A stretch of DNA of 64,000 bases from Sipunculus nudus (taxonomy: Eukaryota > Annelida > Sipuncula > Golfingiida > Sipunculidae). The stretch lies in assembly GCA_026874595.1 (NCBI GenBank), contig CM049314.1:4872229-4936228 (forward strand), given 5' to 3'. Made by a program: the position numbers and the translations under genes. Position 1 is the stretch's first letter. Every line of letters starts with the position of its first letter. Positions 37,638 through 50,148 of the stretch are shown piece by piece. Below the pieces are notes generated by a model. That model saw only the letters and a program-made list of their open reading frames with translations, was not told the origin of the DNA and did not search any database.

Positions 37638-40049
37638 AGCTCAGCTGACTTTCAGTCATGCTGGGCTATAGCGATGGGTCTTTGTCCGGCGTCCTTCCGT
37701 CTGTCCGGCCGGCCGCAGGGCACAAATCGTAACCGTAGGGGCTAGGGCCATGAACCCTATGCAGTCTTAGAGGTTATAAAAAGATCTCCTTGCAAACCTG
37801 AAATTAGGTCACTGCGACCTATATTCCCAAAATTATGGGGTGTGTTTGCACCCCCCAGAAATAACTCTTTGAGACAAAATTTTCATCCCAAACCTTCCAT
37901 CTTTCACATACAGCTCACCTACCAACAGGTGAAGAACCATAATTTTTTTAGGTCAAAAGGTCAAGGTCACAGGAGCCTCTTTTTTTGAAAAGCCTGTGGA
38001 TGCATTTTAAGGTAACCCTTTCATCCCAATTCTTTGATCTTTCACATATAGCTCACCTACTAAGTTGGAGAAGAATCCTATAGATTTTGAGGTCACAAGG
38101 TCAAAGGTCAGGGTCACAGGATCCACTCCTTCGAAAAGGTAGTGGACACATTTCAAGCTAGACTTTTCACTCCAAACCTTCCAGCACTGATATCGCTTCT
38201 CTGCCAACAGGGGAAAAGACCTTTTGATTTTGAGGTCAAAGGTCAAGTTCACAGCACCCACTTCTTGCGTGGAGTCATTTTCAGGCAAACTTTTTAATCT
38301 GTACCTTCCATCTGTCATATATGGCTTACCTACCAATAAGGGAAGAAGCCTATTGATGTTGAGGTCAAAAAGTCAAAGGTCAAGGTCACAATATTTAATT
38401 GTTCTAAATGCTTGTGAGCATATTTCAAGTGTAACTGTTCAACCCAAACCTTCAGTCTTTCACATATAACACATCTATGCATCACTCAGTTTGACTCAAA
38501 CTTCATATTTATGGGTCTTTTTGCTTGAATAAATAACTTATTGATTTTGGGGTCAGCTGGTCAGCAGGTTAAAGGTTGCAGGTCAAAGTTATTCACCCAT
38601 TGGTTGCCAAGTAATTACACCAGATTTAAGTGGTCAGTAGTTACCCATCATTTAGAAAGAATCCAGTTGATATATGGGCAAAAGGCCAAGGTCAAAGGTC
38701 AGGGATGTTCACAATTACTTAATTTTATAGACCATCTCTATTTTTCTTGTATATATAACCATCCCACTCCAGCTGGTACATATCCCTGTGTGGCTGTAAT
38801 TGTGAGTGACACCGGTGACATATGACTCCCTTTTGTATCAGCCTATTAAGTGATAAGGCTCAGTGATAAGTACTCGTTACTTCATAACAAAAACACTGTT
38901 GTCAGAATGCTTCAGCCAGGCATTAAGACTATGAGAGTATAGTATTAAGGTTTAGCTACTGATTTATAAGATGATGGGAACATTTTGCAGTTTATTTTAT
39001 GGAATCCTAGCAATAAACTTAGTTTCCTAGATATCTGAATATTTTAATATATATCACCACATATAAAAGCAAGTGTTTGTTCTCATAATATGTGGATGTG
39101 TACCTTGATTTAGGATGGCTTTTTGTTTTATTTCAAGACTCTTAGTCATGCTTTCTGCATTTCTTTTCTTTCAGGTTTGGCAGTTTACCTACCCTGCTGA
39201 CCCCATTGAAAAGCAGAGTGATAATAAAAAATATTGGACTTACACTTTTTACAATTGCATATCTATAAATCTGATATGAGGGCCTGGACATGCCTTTTGA
39301 ATTATTTTGGGCATTTATTACTGGATAATTTGCCCCAAGTTTGGTCTCTTATTGGAGAATGTGGGATATCAAATGTCATACTTGTCAGAAATCCATTATT
39401 TCTGCCAGTTAGCCACCTTAGAAATTCTTTCTTCAGGGCAGTTTCAGTAATTTATCTTTAATGTTTGGTCCGATTTAGAGAATGTTTGTTGTCTGATTTC
39501 AGACTTGTCAGAAGTCTAATATGGCCACCAGGCAACCATCTTTTAATTCCTTTTGATCATATTATCTCAAGAACAGTTAAAGTGAATGCAGTTGGATGTA
39601 TATTTATGTAATCTTGTAAAGGATTGGGTCAAATAATTCTGAATAAATATTACCATCATTTATAAAAGTGCAGTACAGTTGGCTTGTATTGAATAAAAAT
39701 TCATACAGAAGCACCTGTTTCTCAATAATTCTTGCATGTATTTCCTTGATTTTTGCTATATATTTTGATCTTATATTTGCCCTTTGTGGTGTTCCTTTTG
39801 AGACTGACAGGTTTCAAGCAAGCTGTTGGAATAGTTCCTGATAGCTTAACAATCATGCATTTTCCTCAGACCATCAATTCACTGTGTTTTAACCAGACAT
39901 AGGTGATATATATTTCTGTTGTCATGGAAAATTTTCAACAAATTGGCAAATTGGTTCTTCAAAATTTGACTGGAAGTTGTGAATCTCAGTCCATGATGTC
40001 ACAGGTCATGCTTGGCAGCTGAGCGTCATGACCCATGGGTCACTTGTTT
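37638..40049 (+). repeat. Composite interspersed element with AGGTCA-rich units
   Basis: Left end AGCTCAGCTGACTTTCAGTC at 37638 with 'tttgtccggcgtcc'; right end GGCAGCTGAGCGTCATGACC to about 40049. Between 37.9 and 38.7 kb, ~140-bp units each carry aaggtcaaggtcaca-type AGGTCA direct repeats plus 'cttccatctttcacatatagctcacctac'. The remainder (38.76-40.0 kb) is AT-rich with no gene recognised. Confidence 0.55.
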
Positions 40050-41399
40050 AACATATGTTCTACTGTGTCCTACTATAAAAATACAAAAGATCGGATAAAG
40101 AAACTCACGGGATATTCATAATTATAGAACACTGTGATACACGCAAGAGCAGAACTTTATATCAGCCCCGCCCCCTTGCACTTCCTCAAACCGTTAGATG
40201 AGACTATTCAAAGTAAGAGAGCCCAAAGAAAAAGATATTAAAAATGTTATATTGAGGATGCTGATATATTTGATGCGGTTAAAGAGTAAAGGCTCTTATT
40301 TTCATGCCTGGTCCGACAAGAAAAGATCCATATCTAGTTGTTTAATTTATATTCTGATCTAACATAAACATGGCAGAAAACAAATCTTTGGCAATATTTA
40401 TCATAACATGAGTAATAATACAATTGTCAGTGGTGTATTAGCGGGCCAGTAGTTAAATTAAATACAGAAATACATTAGATTGATATTAAATATTGATCAC
40501 GGATTTAATCTTTCATTACTATTTATCGATTTAGGTATATCTGACCCTTTCCTCTAAAGCCAGCGGTGAGGGATAAGGAGTGGTCGGGCTGCATCAGCTC
40601 ACAGCAACATGTAACAGGAAGATTAAACTATACATCAAAAATGTAATTTACATATCATTTTGCATAAAACAGTCTTTAGATGATATACTAGTCTAAGCGA
40701 TGAGCGCAAAATACAGCTAAAAATGCTGAATTACTGATAAAAGCATGAAATTTTACACAATTATACTTGACCCTCTAATGAATATTTTCAAAGATAGAGC
40801 CAATGGATACAGCATGTTTCTTAGCGGTTGCTATGAAACTTATTAACCCTAGCAACGCCCCATTCATATCTTATCCATTCCGAAAGGAGGATGCTATGTG
40901 TTTGAGCATCAAAACTATCTAAAGACATGTTTTAAAGCTACTGTAAAGTGTCAACAGAGTAAAAAAGCATTGTTTGTTGCTAGGCAACGGATAAACCATA
41001 CCAATTGTCTATTTATATTTAAATTGTCAATTTGTAAATGATGTTTCCACCTTACATTGCCTAGAAGCTTACAGAAGAGCAATTTTTGGGTAATGTTTAT
41101 ATTCATAATCTGTACAGATTGTCATAAATGTTAATTGACAAATTATAACATATTTAGTTGACTAGTGATCTATTTACCATAGCAACAAGCCGTGTACACA
41201 TGGAAAACAATCCGTGCACATGGGATCCATTTAACTCAAACAATTTCCTTATCATTAGAAGGCCTATATCCTGGAATCAGTGAAGGCAATGTTATTTTAC
41301 ACCATATATCAAATTGAAACAATGTTGTTATAATCAATACATAAATAAAAGCAACTAGCTACTTTTGGTCAGATGGATTGTCTCAACAATATATAGTCT
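40050..41399 (+). other. Intergenic, no feature seen
   Basis: AT-rich sequence without long ORFs, recognisable repeats or RNA genes. Confidence 0.35.
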
Positions 41400-42205
41400 C
41401 ACCATTAACAGTCTAAAGTTATTCACCATTGTTTCAGGCTTTGTCACAATCTCCTCTGCAGGTACGATGAACAGTGTATTTCAAGTGCGCTCGTACAATA
41501 TGCAGTCTCTACACCTCCTACATTTTCACTTCAGCAGCTCTGGGCAGGATGCACTGGCTTCCGGTAAGTTTGTCCACAGAGGCCTCCACTGTTCTGGGCT
41601 GTTCCATTCCCCACTCTGTCTCAGAAGGGGAGGGCAACAGGCGATATGGCATTGTAGTACGTCCCCAATAGTGTCCTGATGTGTTGTTGTACGACAGCCT
41701 TAGTGGGAGGATTCTGACATCTGACGCCTTTTTTCCTGTGAATAGAAGCTTTCTGGCTCCGTTGATGGACGTACATGTTGCTGTCCTGTCGTAGAGCAGG
41801 GCGGAAAAAGTACTCTATAGGGAAGCCTCAATCTCATCAGATATTTGATTTTTTTTGCACCGTGCAGCTCGTAGAAGGCTGCGTTGAGTTCATCCTGTGT
41901 CTCCCACACTTTCCAGATATTCTTCTGTCCAACTTGGGAAAACTGGGACACAGTGTCGCACCCCGTGAAAGCATGGAACACCGGAAGTGCCAAGGATTTT
42001 TGTGGGGAAAGGGAGGCACTTATCTCTGAGCTGGGACGTGGTGAAAGTTCTTGCCGCTTCCGAATGCAATCCAGAGGTCTCTCGACCTTCCCAGCTGCTG
42101 CACAGTCGCTAATTCTAGCACAACTACATCGGTATCTACTGTCCGAACAAGCAGGGCGTGGATAGCGGGGGGATGCATACCCCCCAGAATTTTAGGTGAG
42201 GGGAT
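41400..42205 (-). pseudogene. Decayed mobile-element-associated ORF (HAFTGCDTVS type)
   Basis: On the minus strand, pieces in different frames read LVRTVDTDVVVLELATVQQL and LWIAFGSGKNFHHVPAQ (about 42150-42025), then ALPVFHAFTGCDTVSQFSQV, GQKNIWKVWETQDELNAAF and RLRLPYRVLFPPC (41993-41720). A Cys-rich end follows (CKCRR, TCRGDCDKA; about 41540-41440), broken by stops and frame changes. From memory, this order (RTVDTDVVVL, LWIAFGTGK, HAFTGCDTVS, Cys-rich tail) is common in uncharacterised repetitive proteins of molluscs and cnidarians. I read it as a relic of that repeat-borne gene. It has at least two frameshifts and no intact start, so it is inactive. A poly-C run (42221-42234) lies just beyond its 5' side. 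Confidence 0.6.
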
Positions 42206-42234
42206 GGTGTGTACAATCATCCCCCCCCCCCCCC

Positions 42235-44495
42235 AGGTTTCTATGGGGATAAAAGCAAAACTGTATTTATTATGCCATACATACCAGTCAACAGTAATAA
42301 TATTTATAAAGAATGTTATGAGGTATTAGAAGTAACAACTGGCTCGCCTCGTCAAACATTCAAGGATCGTTAATTCGTTATTCAGAGTTTCACCACAGGT
42401 TTCCGTATATATTGCATCTGCAATGGAGATACGCTCATAATATTCAATTAGAGTATGACCGTAATAACTATTATCGTTAACTAAACAATTTATTATGCAG
42501 ACTAGGACCTCCTTAGCTCTAGAGCTGTAGGGAAGTCTATTAATCATATGAATTCATGTGTTTAATAACTCTACAAATAACCCATTCTCATATATTATAA
42601 TGAATTCTGCCAAAAGACGGTAAACCAGCAAAATAGTAAACAATTTAAAAAAAATTAAATTTACGGTTCTTCATAATCTATACATCATTCATTTCCTTAG
42701 GTTCTCTAGTATGTTGATTAAACAAGGGAAATAAATTAAATAAGTCTATTTCAAGATTTTAAAATGTTATTGAAGGAAAATTATATCTACAAAATCGGTC
42801 CAATATAAGAGGTCGGTGCAGATATAGTCTATAAATTGTCGAATGCACATAATAGTGTAGAACAACCCCTACGGGCTTCATGCATTTAGAACGAATAGTT
42901 AGAAAAGTAATAACTTACGGAAACTTGTAACATTTTTGCAACATTTTTGCAGAAAATTAGGGCCATGCTCATTTGTTAGGTAAAAGTCTCAAAATTTACA
43001 AAATTTTTGCAGATACATGGCTTAAAACTTTGCATATTTGCTATTGGGAAAATTGAAAGTATCAACATGAAGTATTTGGCAAATCAGAGATGGTCATTTA
43101 GGAGGTATATTTGTTGATAACACATGGAATGACCAAAAAAAGTAAATCAATTCTACAAATTTGGTACCCTTTTTTAAGGAAGAAAACTTAGTATCATCAA
43201 AATTATTATTTTCCATGTTATATGGTAAAAGCTGTGCATATTAGAATGAATGAAACTTGATTTTTTCAAATGTTTGGCTCGGAATGAATTTTATCATATA
43301 CTGTGGCTGTAAAGGGCATACATTGACATTTATGGAAACTGCTGAGAAAATATGTCCTGGCTTATAAAAAGTGGATGAAACTGCTACATGAACTTGACAA
43401 TAAAAATACACTTATATAGTGTTTTCTTTATGAATCCTGGCCATTGTGGCCAATGATGAGTTATAAAGTCACTCCTGCAAGTTTCTACTTCTTTTAGGCA
43501 AGTTCTCCCCCTTGTAATCTACTGAATCTAAAGGCAGAGTATCAGCATAAGAACTAAAGCATTCTTCTGAAACTTTACCTTTAACATGAACATTTTTTGC
43601 AATCTTGAAACTTCAGCCTCATGTTATATACATATTGTATCACTGACTAACTGCGCTTCAATTCGCGAACAAAAACGGGAGGAGGCGACTAACATTCGGG
43701 CATTTTTTTTTACTAGATAACAAGAAACTTCTGCGACATCTACCCCTTAAAACGTTCATATTACTACACCGTTTAAGAAAATAAGAACTTAACAAGTATG
43801 TTTCTCTCCTGCATTTTACCTGATTCCGCCATATGATCATCATCACATGACATAATAAGAAATGACTCGAATGATGATAAAAATACATCTATGCAGTTTA
43901 CTTCCAACAACCCATTGAGTTTTATTTCATTATTTACTGTGCTTGACATAATCCTTTAATCAACCTTTGTTAACAGAGTTTGCTGAGCGTTTCATTTTCT
44001 GCATAGCTGCAGGTTGATAAGGAATATGATTTTGATCATTTTAATTTAACCCGTTTATTATTTATTATCATTCTTGATATTATGATTTTTGGAGTGATTC
44101 ATCATTTATCATTTATTGGTTTATTCATTTAGTTGTGGATTCATTTATTTGTTCATTAACAATATCACTTCTCCTAGACTTAAATATATAAAGGAATACA
44201 TGATACTAGTTCTATTCTAAATCATGTAGCAGTGTATACTGTCATAATCAACATGTGGCATCTAGATACCTGATCTCATGATCATCGATTCTCATGGTTA
44301 TAATTAAATCAGAAGCAAAATAAAATATTACTGTCATGAAATAACGTGTTGGACAATTTGTTTATTGCTGAAAGTAGAGTGATAGACTTAGAGTTATAAA
44401 AATACACTAGCTAATCATTCTTCAATGTACACTTTTGATTTTTTATGACTATACAGTATACAATGAACTTTCCGTGAACACAAACACCCACACAC
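42235..44495 (+). other. AT-rich intergenic stretch, no gene seen
   Basis: No credible ORF, splice-paired exon or repeat family is recognised over about 2.2 kb. Confidence 0.35.
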
Positions 44496-44519
44496 ATATA
44501 TATATATATATGAACACAC

Positions 44520-44567
<48 letters not shown>

Positions 44568-44609
44568 CCCCCCCCCCCCAGGTCCGAAGACCTGTCTACG
44601 CCACTGCGA
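44496..44609. repeat. (TA)n tracts, poly-C and a 'gtctacgccactg' repeat end
   Basis: (TA)n at 44496-44511 and 44522-44565, then a C run and CCTGTCTACGCCACTG. The pairing of a C run with CCTGTCTACRCCACTG recurs at 51819-51860, so this is the terminus of a dispersed element. Confidence 0.7.
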
Positions 44610-45124
44610 ACAAGGTTCATGTGGAAACCCTGTCTGACAGCATCAGCAACATGTACCATGATCCTGGAATCTGCTTCCTCCTGATTGATTTAGATATTGA
44701 TGATCCAGAGTCCTACTGGGAGCATCATTTTATGTACTTGTACAATGCAACGGAATTTAGCTGGAGGCTTTGTTCTTATATCATAACTCCTTTTGTATCT
44801 CAAATTCACTTATGCCGAACTTATATTACTGTCATATTGGTAAACAAGTGTTTAATCATGCACATAATTAAGGTAAAAGGTGGCTAATTATGTAAACCTC
44901 TTTTTTTTCTTTTTTGTTTTTTTTTTTTTGGTTAAATATCTTTAATTTCATCTTGTTTTAATTATGGACTATTTTTGTTTTCTTGCATTTGATTGTAATA
45001 TGATATGATGAACGAATATCTTCACTTTATGGAGGAAATAAAGTCTATGATCATCATCACATATCTCGCGTCAGGAACTGTGTATCTTAACGACCACGGA
45101 AATGTACAGCCTGATCGTCACAGT

Positions 45125-45203
45125 TCATTGGTCGTTCACAGCCTCGTTTTCGCGTGTATAACCAGTTCACGTGTAGTTCAGTGTACTGTTGGAAATTTGT
45201 ACA
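45125..45203 (+). promoter_or_regulatory. Putative core promoter of gene 2
   Basis: An ATTGG (inverted CCAAT) at about 45127, a TATA-like GTATAACC at about 45155 and an E-box CACGTG at about 45167 precede the ATG at 45204 by suitable distances. The initiator codon has A at -3 and G at +4 (acaATGG). The promoter assignment is inference from spacing. Confidence 0.4.
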
Positions 45204-45305
45204 ATGGCACGACGACCGAAGAAACGAAAACAGCGACGTCCGGTCCTGTTAACGAAACCAGATCCTGCTGACAGTAAAAATGAAACCAAGGAGAACGAGG
45301 ATAAG
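45204..45305 (+). CDS. Gene 2, exon 1: basic N-terminus
   Basis: ATG in a good context starts MARRPKKRKQRRPVLLTKPD, then ADSKNETKENEDK, 34 codons, ending in phase 0 at donor GATAAG|gtaagg. The RRPKKRKQRRP run is a plausible nuclear localisation signal. The phase-0 end matches the phase-0 start of exon 2 at 49590. Compared with gene 1, whose N-terminal part exceeds 500 residues with its own basic cluster, this gene has a very short N-terminal region, so paralogue length differs greatly. Additional 5' or cassette exons cannot be excluded. Confidence 0.72.
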
Positions 45306-46450
45306 GTAAGGCAAACTGATGTCCTATTAGATACTTAAGGTGGAAAATCGCTGACCTTGTTAAGCATTTCATAGTGCCTTGTCTGTGTGACCAAAGTGAA
45401 GTAAGAACTAAATAACTCAAGCCCCCCCCCCCCCTTTTTGAACACAGAGTATCGGTCTCTATTTAGAGACGGAGAGCGCATTTGCATTTTAGTGGTGCCC
45501 TGTATGATATTATTAAATATCCCTCACTTAGCCATATAACCAAACGTAAATTGTCTAGCTGACAGACCCTTAACTAAGACGCCTTATTTGTTTATTGCTC
45601 AAATAAGAAAGTGAAACATATTATCCAGGTGCAAAGTAGGGAGGCGATGCTAGCAGGTTTCTAACAAGATATGACATGTTGCTTCAGGATCAAGAACACA
45701 GGGGGCATCCAGTTTTCAAATTCCTTCTTCTGATTGGCTCTTGGGTTTCAGGCTCATTCATCACCGAAATCAAAGCATAAGATTTACTGCCTGGTCTCTA
45801 AAATAGTGCCATCTAGTGACTAAAACAGAAATATAATGGCTCCAAGCGGAGCTGGTAGCTACTTGTACATTTTCTTGTTTTAATCATTTTGAAATGGTTC
45901 TCACACGCAGGTAAAAACCCAGGTTTGTTTCTTCAAAGCTTATTTTATAATTTATTTGAAAATCTGTGTCCTCGCTCGCCCCTAGTGTTTTTATAGAGTG
46001 CACGTCACTGGAAGGCTATCCTTTCTGAGCAGCCCCATCTTTCTTGCCTCCGCTAGGACGGTATGCGTTCATTCCTTTTCGTGTGTCTGGGACTGTGTAT
46101 TTGTTCTCAACTCACGCAACCATGAACTGATTCTCATGAAATTATCTGGGCATTTCGGGAACGGGCCAATGAAGAATCCACTGGATTTTGGTGTAGATCC
46201 GGTTTATGATCCTGATACATAAACGTCATCAAAGAATAGTCACAAATCCACACTCACTTATGCCTATTAACTTTGGAATATTGGCCGAATATGTAATTGG
46301 CGGGGGCTTGTTTTCATTAAAATGCAGATTTCTATTTGTTTCTAGGTGTTTAAATTAATATTTACGGACTGAAACACTCCCCTTCTGGACCAGAGGACCC
46401 ATTGCAGGTTTCTATTTGAGTCTTCCTGGAGGGGACCTTCCCCTTTAAAA
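45306..46450 (+). other. Gene 2 intron 1, first part
   Basis: A poly-C run lies at 45422-45434. A short frame at 46000-46220 ending in FGVDPVYDPDT looks repeat-like rather than an exon. No exon is supported. Confidence 0.35.
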
Positions 46451-48145
46451 AGTGGCCCATGGGCAATGACGCTCAGTTGAATTCAAGGAGCCTTGAACAA
46501 TGAGTGAAATGACTCCGAGAAAGCTCAAAATCATGCAGTTTACGAAAAGACCTTAGGTATAGGTTACAGTGACCTTGTTCCACATCAAACTGCTACCATT
46601 TGTGCTAAACTGACAGTGTTAAAATCATGTTCTTTCACACAGCTTGCAGAATATTGGTCAAAGTGAAATTATTTAAGGTTTCGAGAATGACAAGAATAAA
46701 GATTCTAGGTCCATTTGTTACGATTTGTACCCTGTTGACAGATAACCATATCTTTAAAGGTCTCAAAAATAGAGAAAAAAAATTGTAAAATTTTTTAAAA
46801 AATTTTAGGTGGCACACCCAGTCTGCAGAAACTGATGGAACACCTCATGATCAATATGTATGCCAAAAATCATGACCATCAGTGTTGTAGTAATTGAGAT
46901 ACTGCAAATTCTGGGAGTATTTTGGAGCCATACAGCTTAAAGGATATGGGTAACAGAGACCTAATTTCAGGTTTTCATGGAGACTTTTCATGGGTCTCAC
47001 TGTGTGTCAAGAATGAAGATTCTGGGTCCTGTTGTTACGATTTGTACCCTGTTAACAGATGTTCATATCTTTAAAGGTCTCAAAAATAGAGAAAAAATCG
47101 TTAAAAACGAACAAATACAGGTGGCGACACCAGTCTGCAGAAACTGATGAAACATCTCATGATCAATATATATGCCAAAAATCATGACCATCCGTGATGC
47201 AGTTTATGAGATATTGAAGTTTTTGTATGATTTTTTTTTACTTTTCTGGGGAGTATTTTGGGGCCCCATAGCTCCAAGGATATTGGTAAAAGAGACCTAA
47301 TTTCTGGTTTCCATGGAAACTTTTCATAGGTCTCTCAGTATGTCAAGAAAGAAGATTCTAGGTCCAGTCGTTACGATTTGTACCCTGTTGACAGATAACT
47401 TCATCCTTAAAGGCCTTAAAAATAGAGAAAAAAAATGGTAAAAATTTGAAAGAATTCAGGTGGCGCCACCAGTCTGCAGGAACTGATGGAACACCTCTTG
47501 ATCAATATGTATGCCAAAATCATGACCATCAGTATTGTAGTTATTGAAATATTGCAGTTTTTCATCAAATTTTCCATTATTCTGGGGGGTAATTGGGAAC
47601 CCCACAGCTCTAACGATATAGGTAACAGAGACGTTATTTCAGGCTTCCATAGAGACTTTTCAAAGGTCTATCACTGTGTCAAGAATGAAGATTCTAGGTC
47701 CGGTCTTTACGATTTTTGCCCTGTTAACAGATGTTCACATTTTTAAAGGTATCAAAAATAGAGAAAACAATTCGTAAACAATTGAAAAATACAGATGGCG
47801 CCACCAGTCTGCAGAAACTGATGAAACATCTCATGATCAATATGTATGCCATAAATTATGACCATCATGCAGTGATGTAGTAAATAAGATATTGAAGTTT
47901 TTGTATGAAATTTTTTACTATTCTTTGGGTATTTTTGGGCCCCATAGCTCAAAGGATATGGGTAACGGAGACCTAATTTCTGGTTTCCAAGGAGATTTTG
48001 TCATGGACCTCTCAGAATGTCAAATTACAAGATTCTAGGTCCAGCGGTTACGATTTGTGCCTGGTTAACGGACAGACGGACGGCACGACGGGCGACCGAC
48101 AGAGATCTATAGCTCAGATGACTTACAATCGGCTGAGCTAAAAAA
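46451..48145 (-). repeat. Composite AGCTCAGCTGAC-type element in minus orientation inside gene 2 intron 1
   Basis: The plus-strand right edge reads CTCAGATGACTTACAATCGG, CTGAGCTAAAA (48112-48145), the reverse complement of the usual left end; the left edge has GGCCCATGGGCAATGACGCT (46454). The CAGTCTGCAG landmark recurs near 46821, 47131, 47471 and 47804, giving four ~310-340-bp units that are reverse complements of those at 24.0-26.9 kb. Same family, opposite strand. Confidence 0.75.
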
Positions 48146-48468
48146 TCCTGGATACTCCCCTGGGACAATAGCCACAGTCCTGATCTCTCTCGCAACATTA
48201 CCCCGTGACAGAAGGATGGGGATACCGCCACGCCACTAAGTTACAGATCTTTCAAATGAGTGTTTGGAAGAAATAGAGGGTTTTAGCAGGGGAAGCCGTC
48301 TACTTCAGGACAGTAGGTCATATCAAGTTGAAAAGGTGTCCATGCATCATTTACTTCCATTATCTTCAAAAATATTGATTTTATCATTACAAATCAATGC
48401 CGATAATTGTATTTAGTATGCAACAAACGTTTGCTGGAACTATACGTGTAAACCACTAGTTATCAGGT

Positions 48469-48903
48469 TTGTTTGTCTGTCCTTCTGACGTTCATTATCT
48501 CAGGATTATGCTGTTATTTTATCTGATGATTTTTCTCGATGAGGGTATTTGTAATGATAATCTAATTTCAACCCTGTCAGAAATCCAAGCCAGCCAAGAA
48601 ACGATCTTGGATTTCCTTTCACGGGCATGCGATGGTTACTGTATTTGCTATTTTGTGTTTTATTTTCTGTTAAAAGATATATACGAATGGCTGAGGCATA
48701 CGGTTTTACTGGTATTGTTCATTGTGACTGGTATGTCGCGTTTTACATACAAAAGCTGTGATGGCCCAGCTCATAGAGTATTTTCAATTACACATTTAAT
48801 TCATTCAATTGTTACCCATTATCTAGCAACTTCTGCTCATGTCGAATGTAAGACCGAGGGGTCTGTGTTTCAGAATGACAGACCACAGATTCCTCTACAT
48901 TAA
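48469..48903 (+). CDS. Unassigned open frame within gene 2 intron 1
   Basis: An open frame of up to 144 codons; the first ATG, at about 48508, begins MLLFYLMIFLDEG. It contains two hydrophobic stretches (CICYFVFYFLL and HTVLLVLFIVTG). No family motif, codon evidence or splice partner was found. It could be a chance frame in AT-rich DNA or a relic, and is listed only for completeness. Confidence 0.12.
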   Translation: MFVCPSDVHYLRIMLLFYLMIFLDEGICNDNLISTLSEIQASQETILDFLSRACDGYCICYFVFYFLLKDIYEWLRHTVLLVLFIVTGMSRFTYKSCDGPAHRVFSITHLIHSIVTHYLATSAHVECKTEGSVFQNDRPQIPLH

Positions 48904-49589
48904 CAATTAAATGAATGATTATAATGAGACCTGGATGGATTCACCTTTAGTATATTGGCTTTACATGCTTTTTTTCGAAATCACAGATTAGCCAGGTCAC
49001 TGATCTTTATTGATTGGCTACATGTAGTCAGTAGATATGACTGTACCAATGTTAGTACATTTTACACAAAAGAGAGTTCTCAGTGTTGGAGAAATGCATA
49101 TGCATCCCAACCCTTAGCTTGACTCTCATGGTTTTTACTGAAAGGTGTAAGGAACGTCACTCCAATAATGGAAGTCGAATATTAGGACAATATGGAATAC
49201 TTGCTATATATTACGCCAGTCACTGTCTTGGTCATTTCCATGAACATGATGAACACCAGGGGGGTGTTACATTTGACCATGAAGCTGATGTAAAAGGATG
49301 TAATCTCGCCTGAAGCTCAGGAGGTGGCTTAAATTCGGTTCCTCGGCTTCAGATGAGCTTTCTGGATTATTCAGCCCAGGAGGCCTAACTGAGACTGACA
49401 ACAATAATATCATGTTGCTCGTACTACTTATCTTCATCCATTGTAATTATTTGCACTGTTTTTGAGTTCTGATTAGAGTTGCCACCAATCACTTCGTATA
49501 CAGTTAATGGTGATATTTAAACCATTGTCGTAAATATATGGAAATTTGAGTCATCAATACACCTGACTAGTTTTGATTTGTGAAAACAG

Positions 49590-49722
49590 GAGAACCGTAA
49601 GAGGAGACCGAGTTACTCTGACGACGACTGTGTGATCCTGAGTTATGAGCCGCCACGTAAGAGAGCTTGTCATAAACCAGGTGGTCCCTCCGAATCCTCC
49701 AAGCCCAATTTAGACGGCTCAG
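49590..49722 (+). CDS. Gene 2, exon 2: SDDDCVIL motif exon
   Basis: Acceptor gatttgtgaaaacag|GAG, donor GGCTCAG|gtgaga; phase 0 in, phase 1 out, 44 codons. It encodes ENRKRRPSYSDDDCVILSYE, PPRKRACHKPGG and a Ser/Pro-rich tail; SDDDCVIL falls at residues 44-51 of the 129-aa model. Phase pattern and motif match gene 1 exon 3 and the gene 3 exon at 61029. The hydrophobic core after three Asp residues fits an acidic SUMO-interacting motif pattern, and the flanking RKRR and PRKR suggest nuclear targeting. Both functional readings are inference. Confidence 0.82.
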
Positions 49723-50068
49723 GTGAGACTGGTTACTTAATCTGAATTAACTTTCCCGATAAAACCACATTTACGTACAGGCTCTCGGCCGTACCCAAAG
49801 GCGTGCCGCATGGAGGGGGTAATGCCCCCACCCCACCCCCTCATCCGAGTTTGTACATAATTCAGCAAAAACATTACAGCCACTAAATATCTGCCAAGAA
49901 AATTATATGAAAGAAATTAAAAAACAGTGAAAATAACTTATGTTTATATCAGGTTTAAGAATCTACCTTTTAGATGTTATACTTTCATAGGAATTAGAAA
50001 CTGAAAATAATTATTGTATGAAATATCAAATGAATATCCGATCAAATGTGAATTCTTGTTTTGAGTCT

Positions 50069-50070
<2 letters not shown>

Positions 50071-50140
<70 letters not shown>
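50071..50140. repeat. (TA)35 microsatellite
   Basis: An uninterrupted TA tract of 70 bp in gene 2 intron 2, immediately upstream of the hammerhead-like region. Confidence 0.95.
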
Positions 50141-50145
<5 letters not shown>

Positions 50146-50148
50146 CTA

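Noticed and set aside
46000..46222. Short frame ending GVDPVYDPDT as an exon
   Set aside because: No acceptor/donor pair in a usable phase; it appears to be part of a dispersed repeat.
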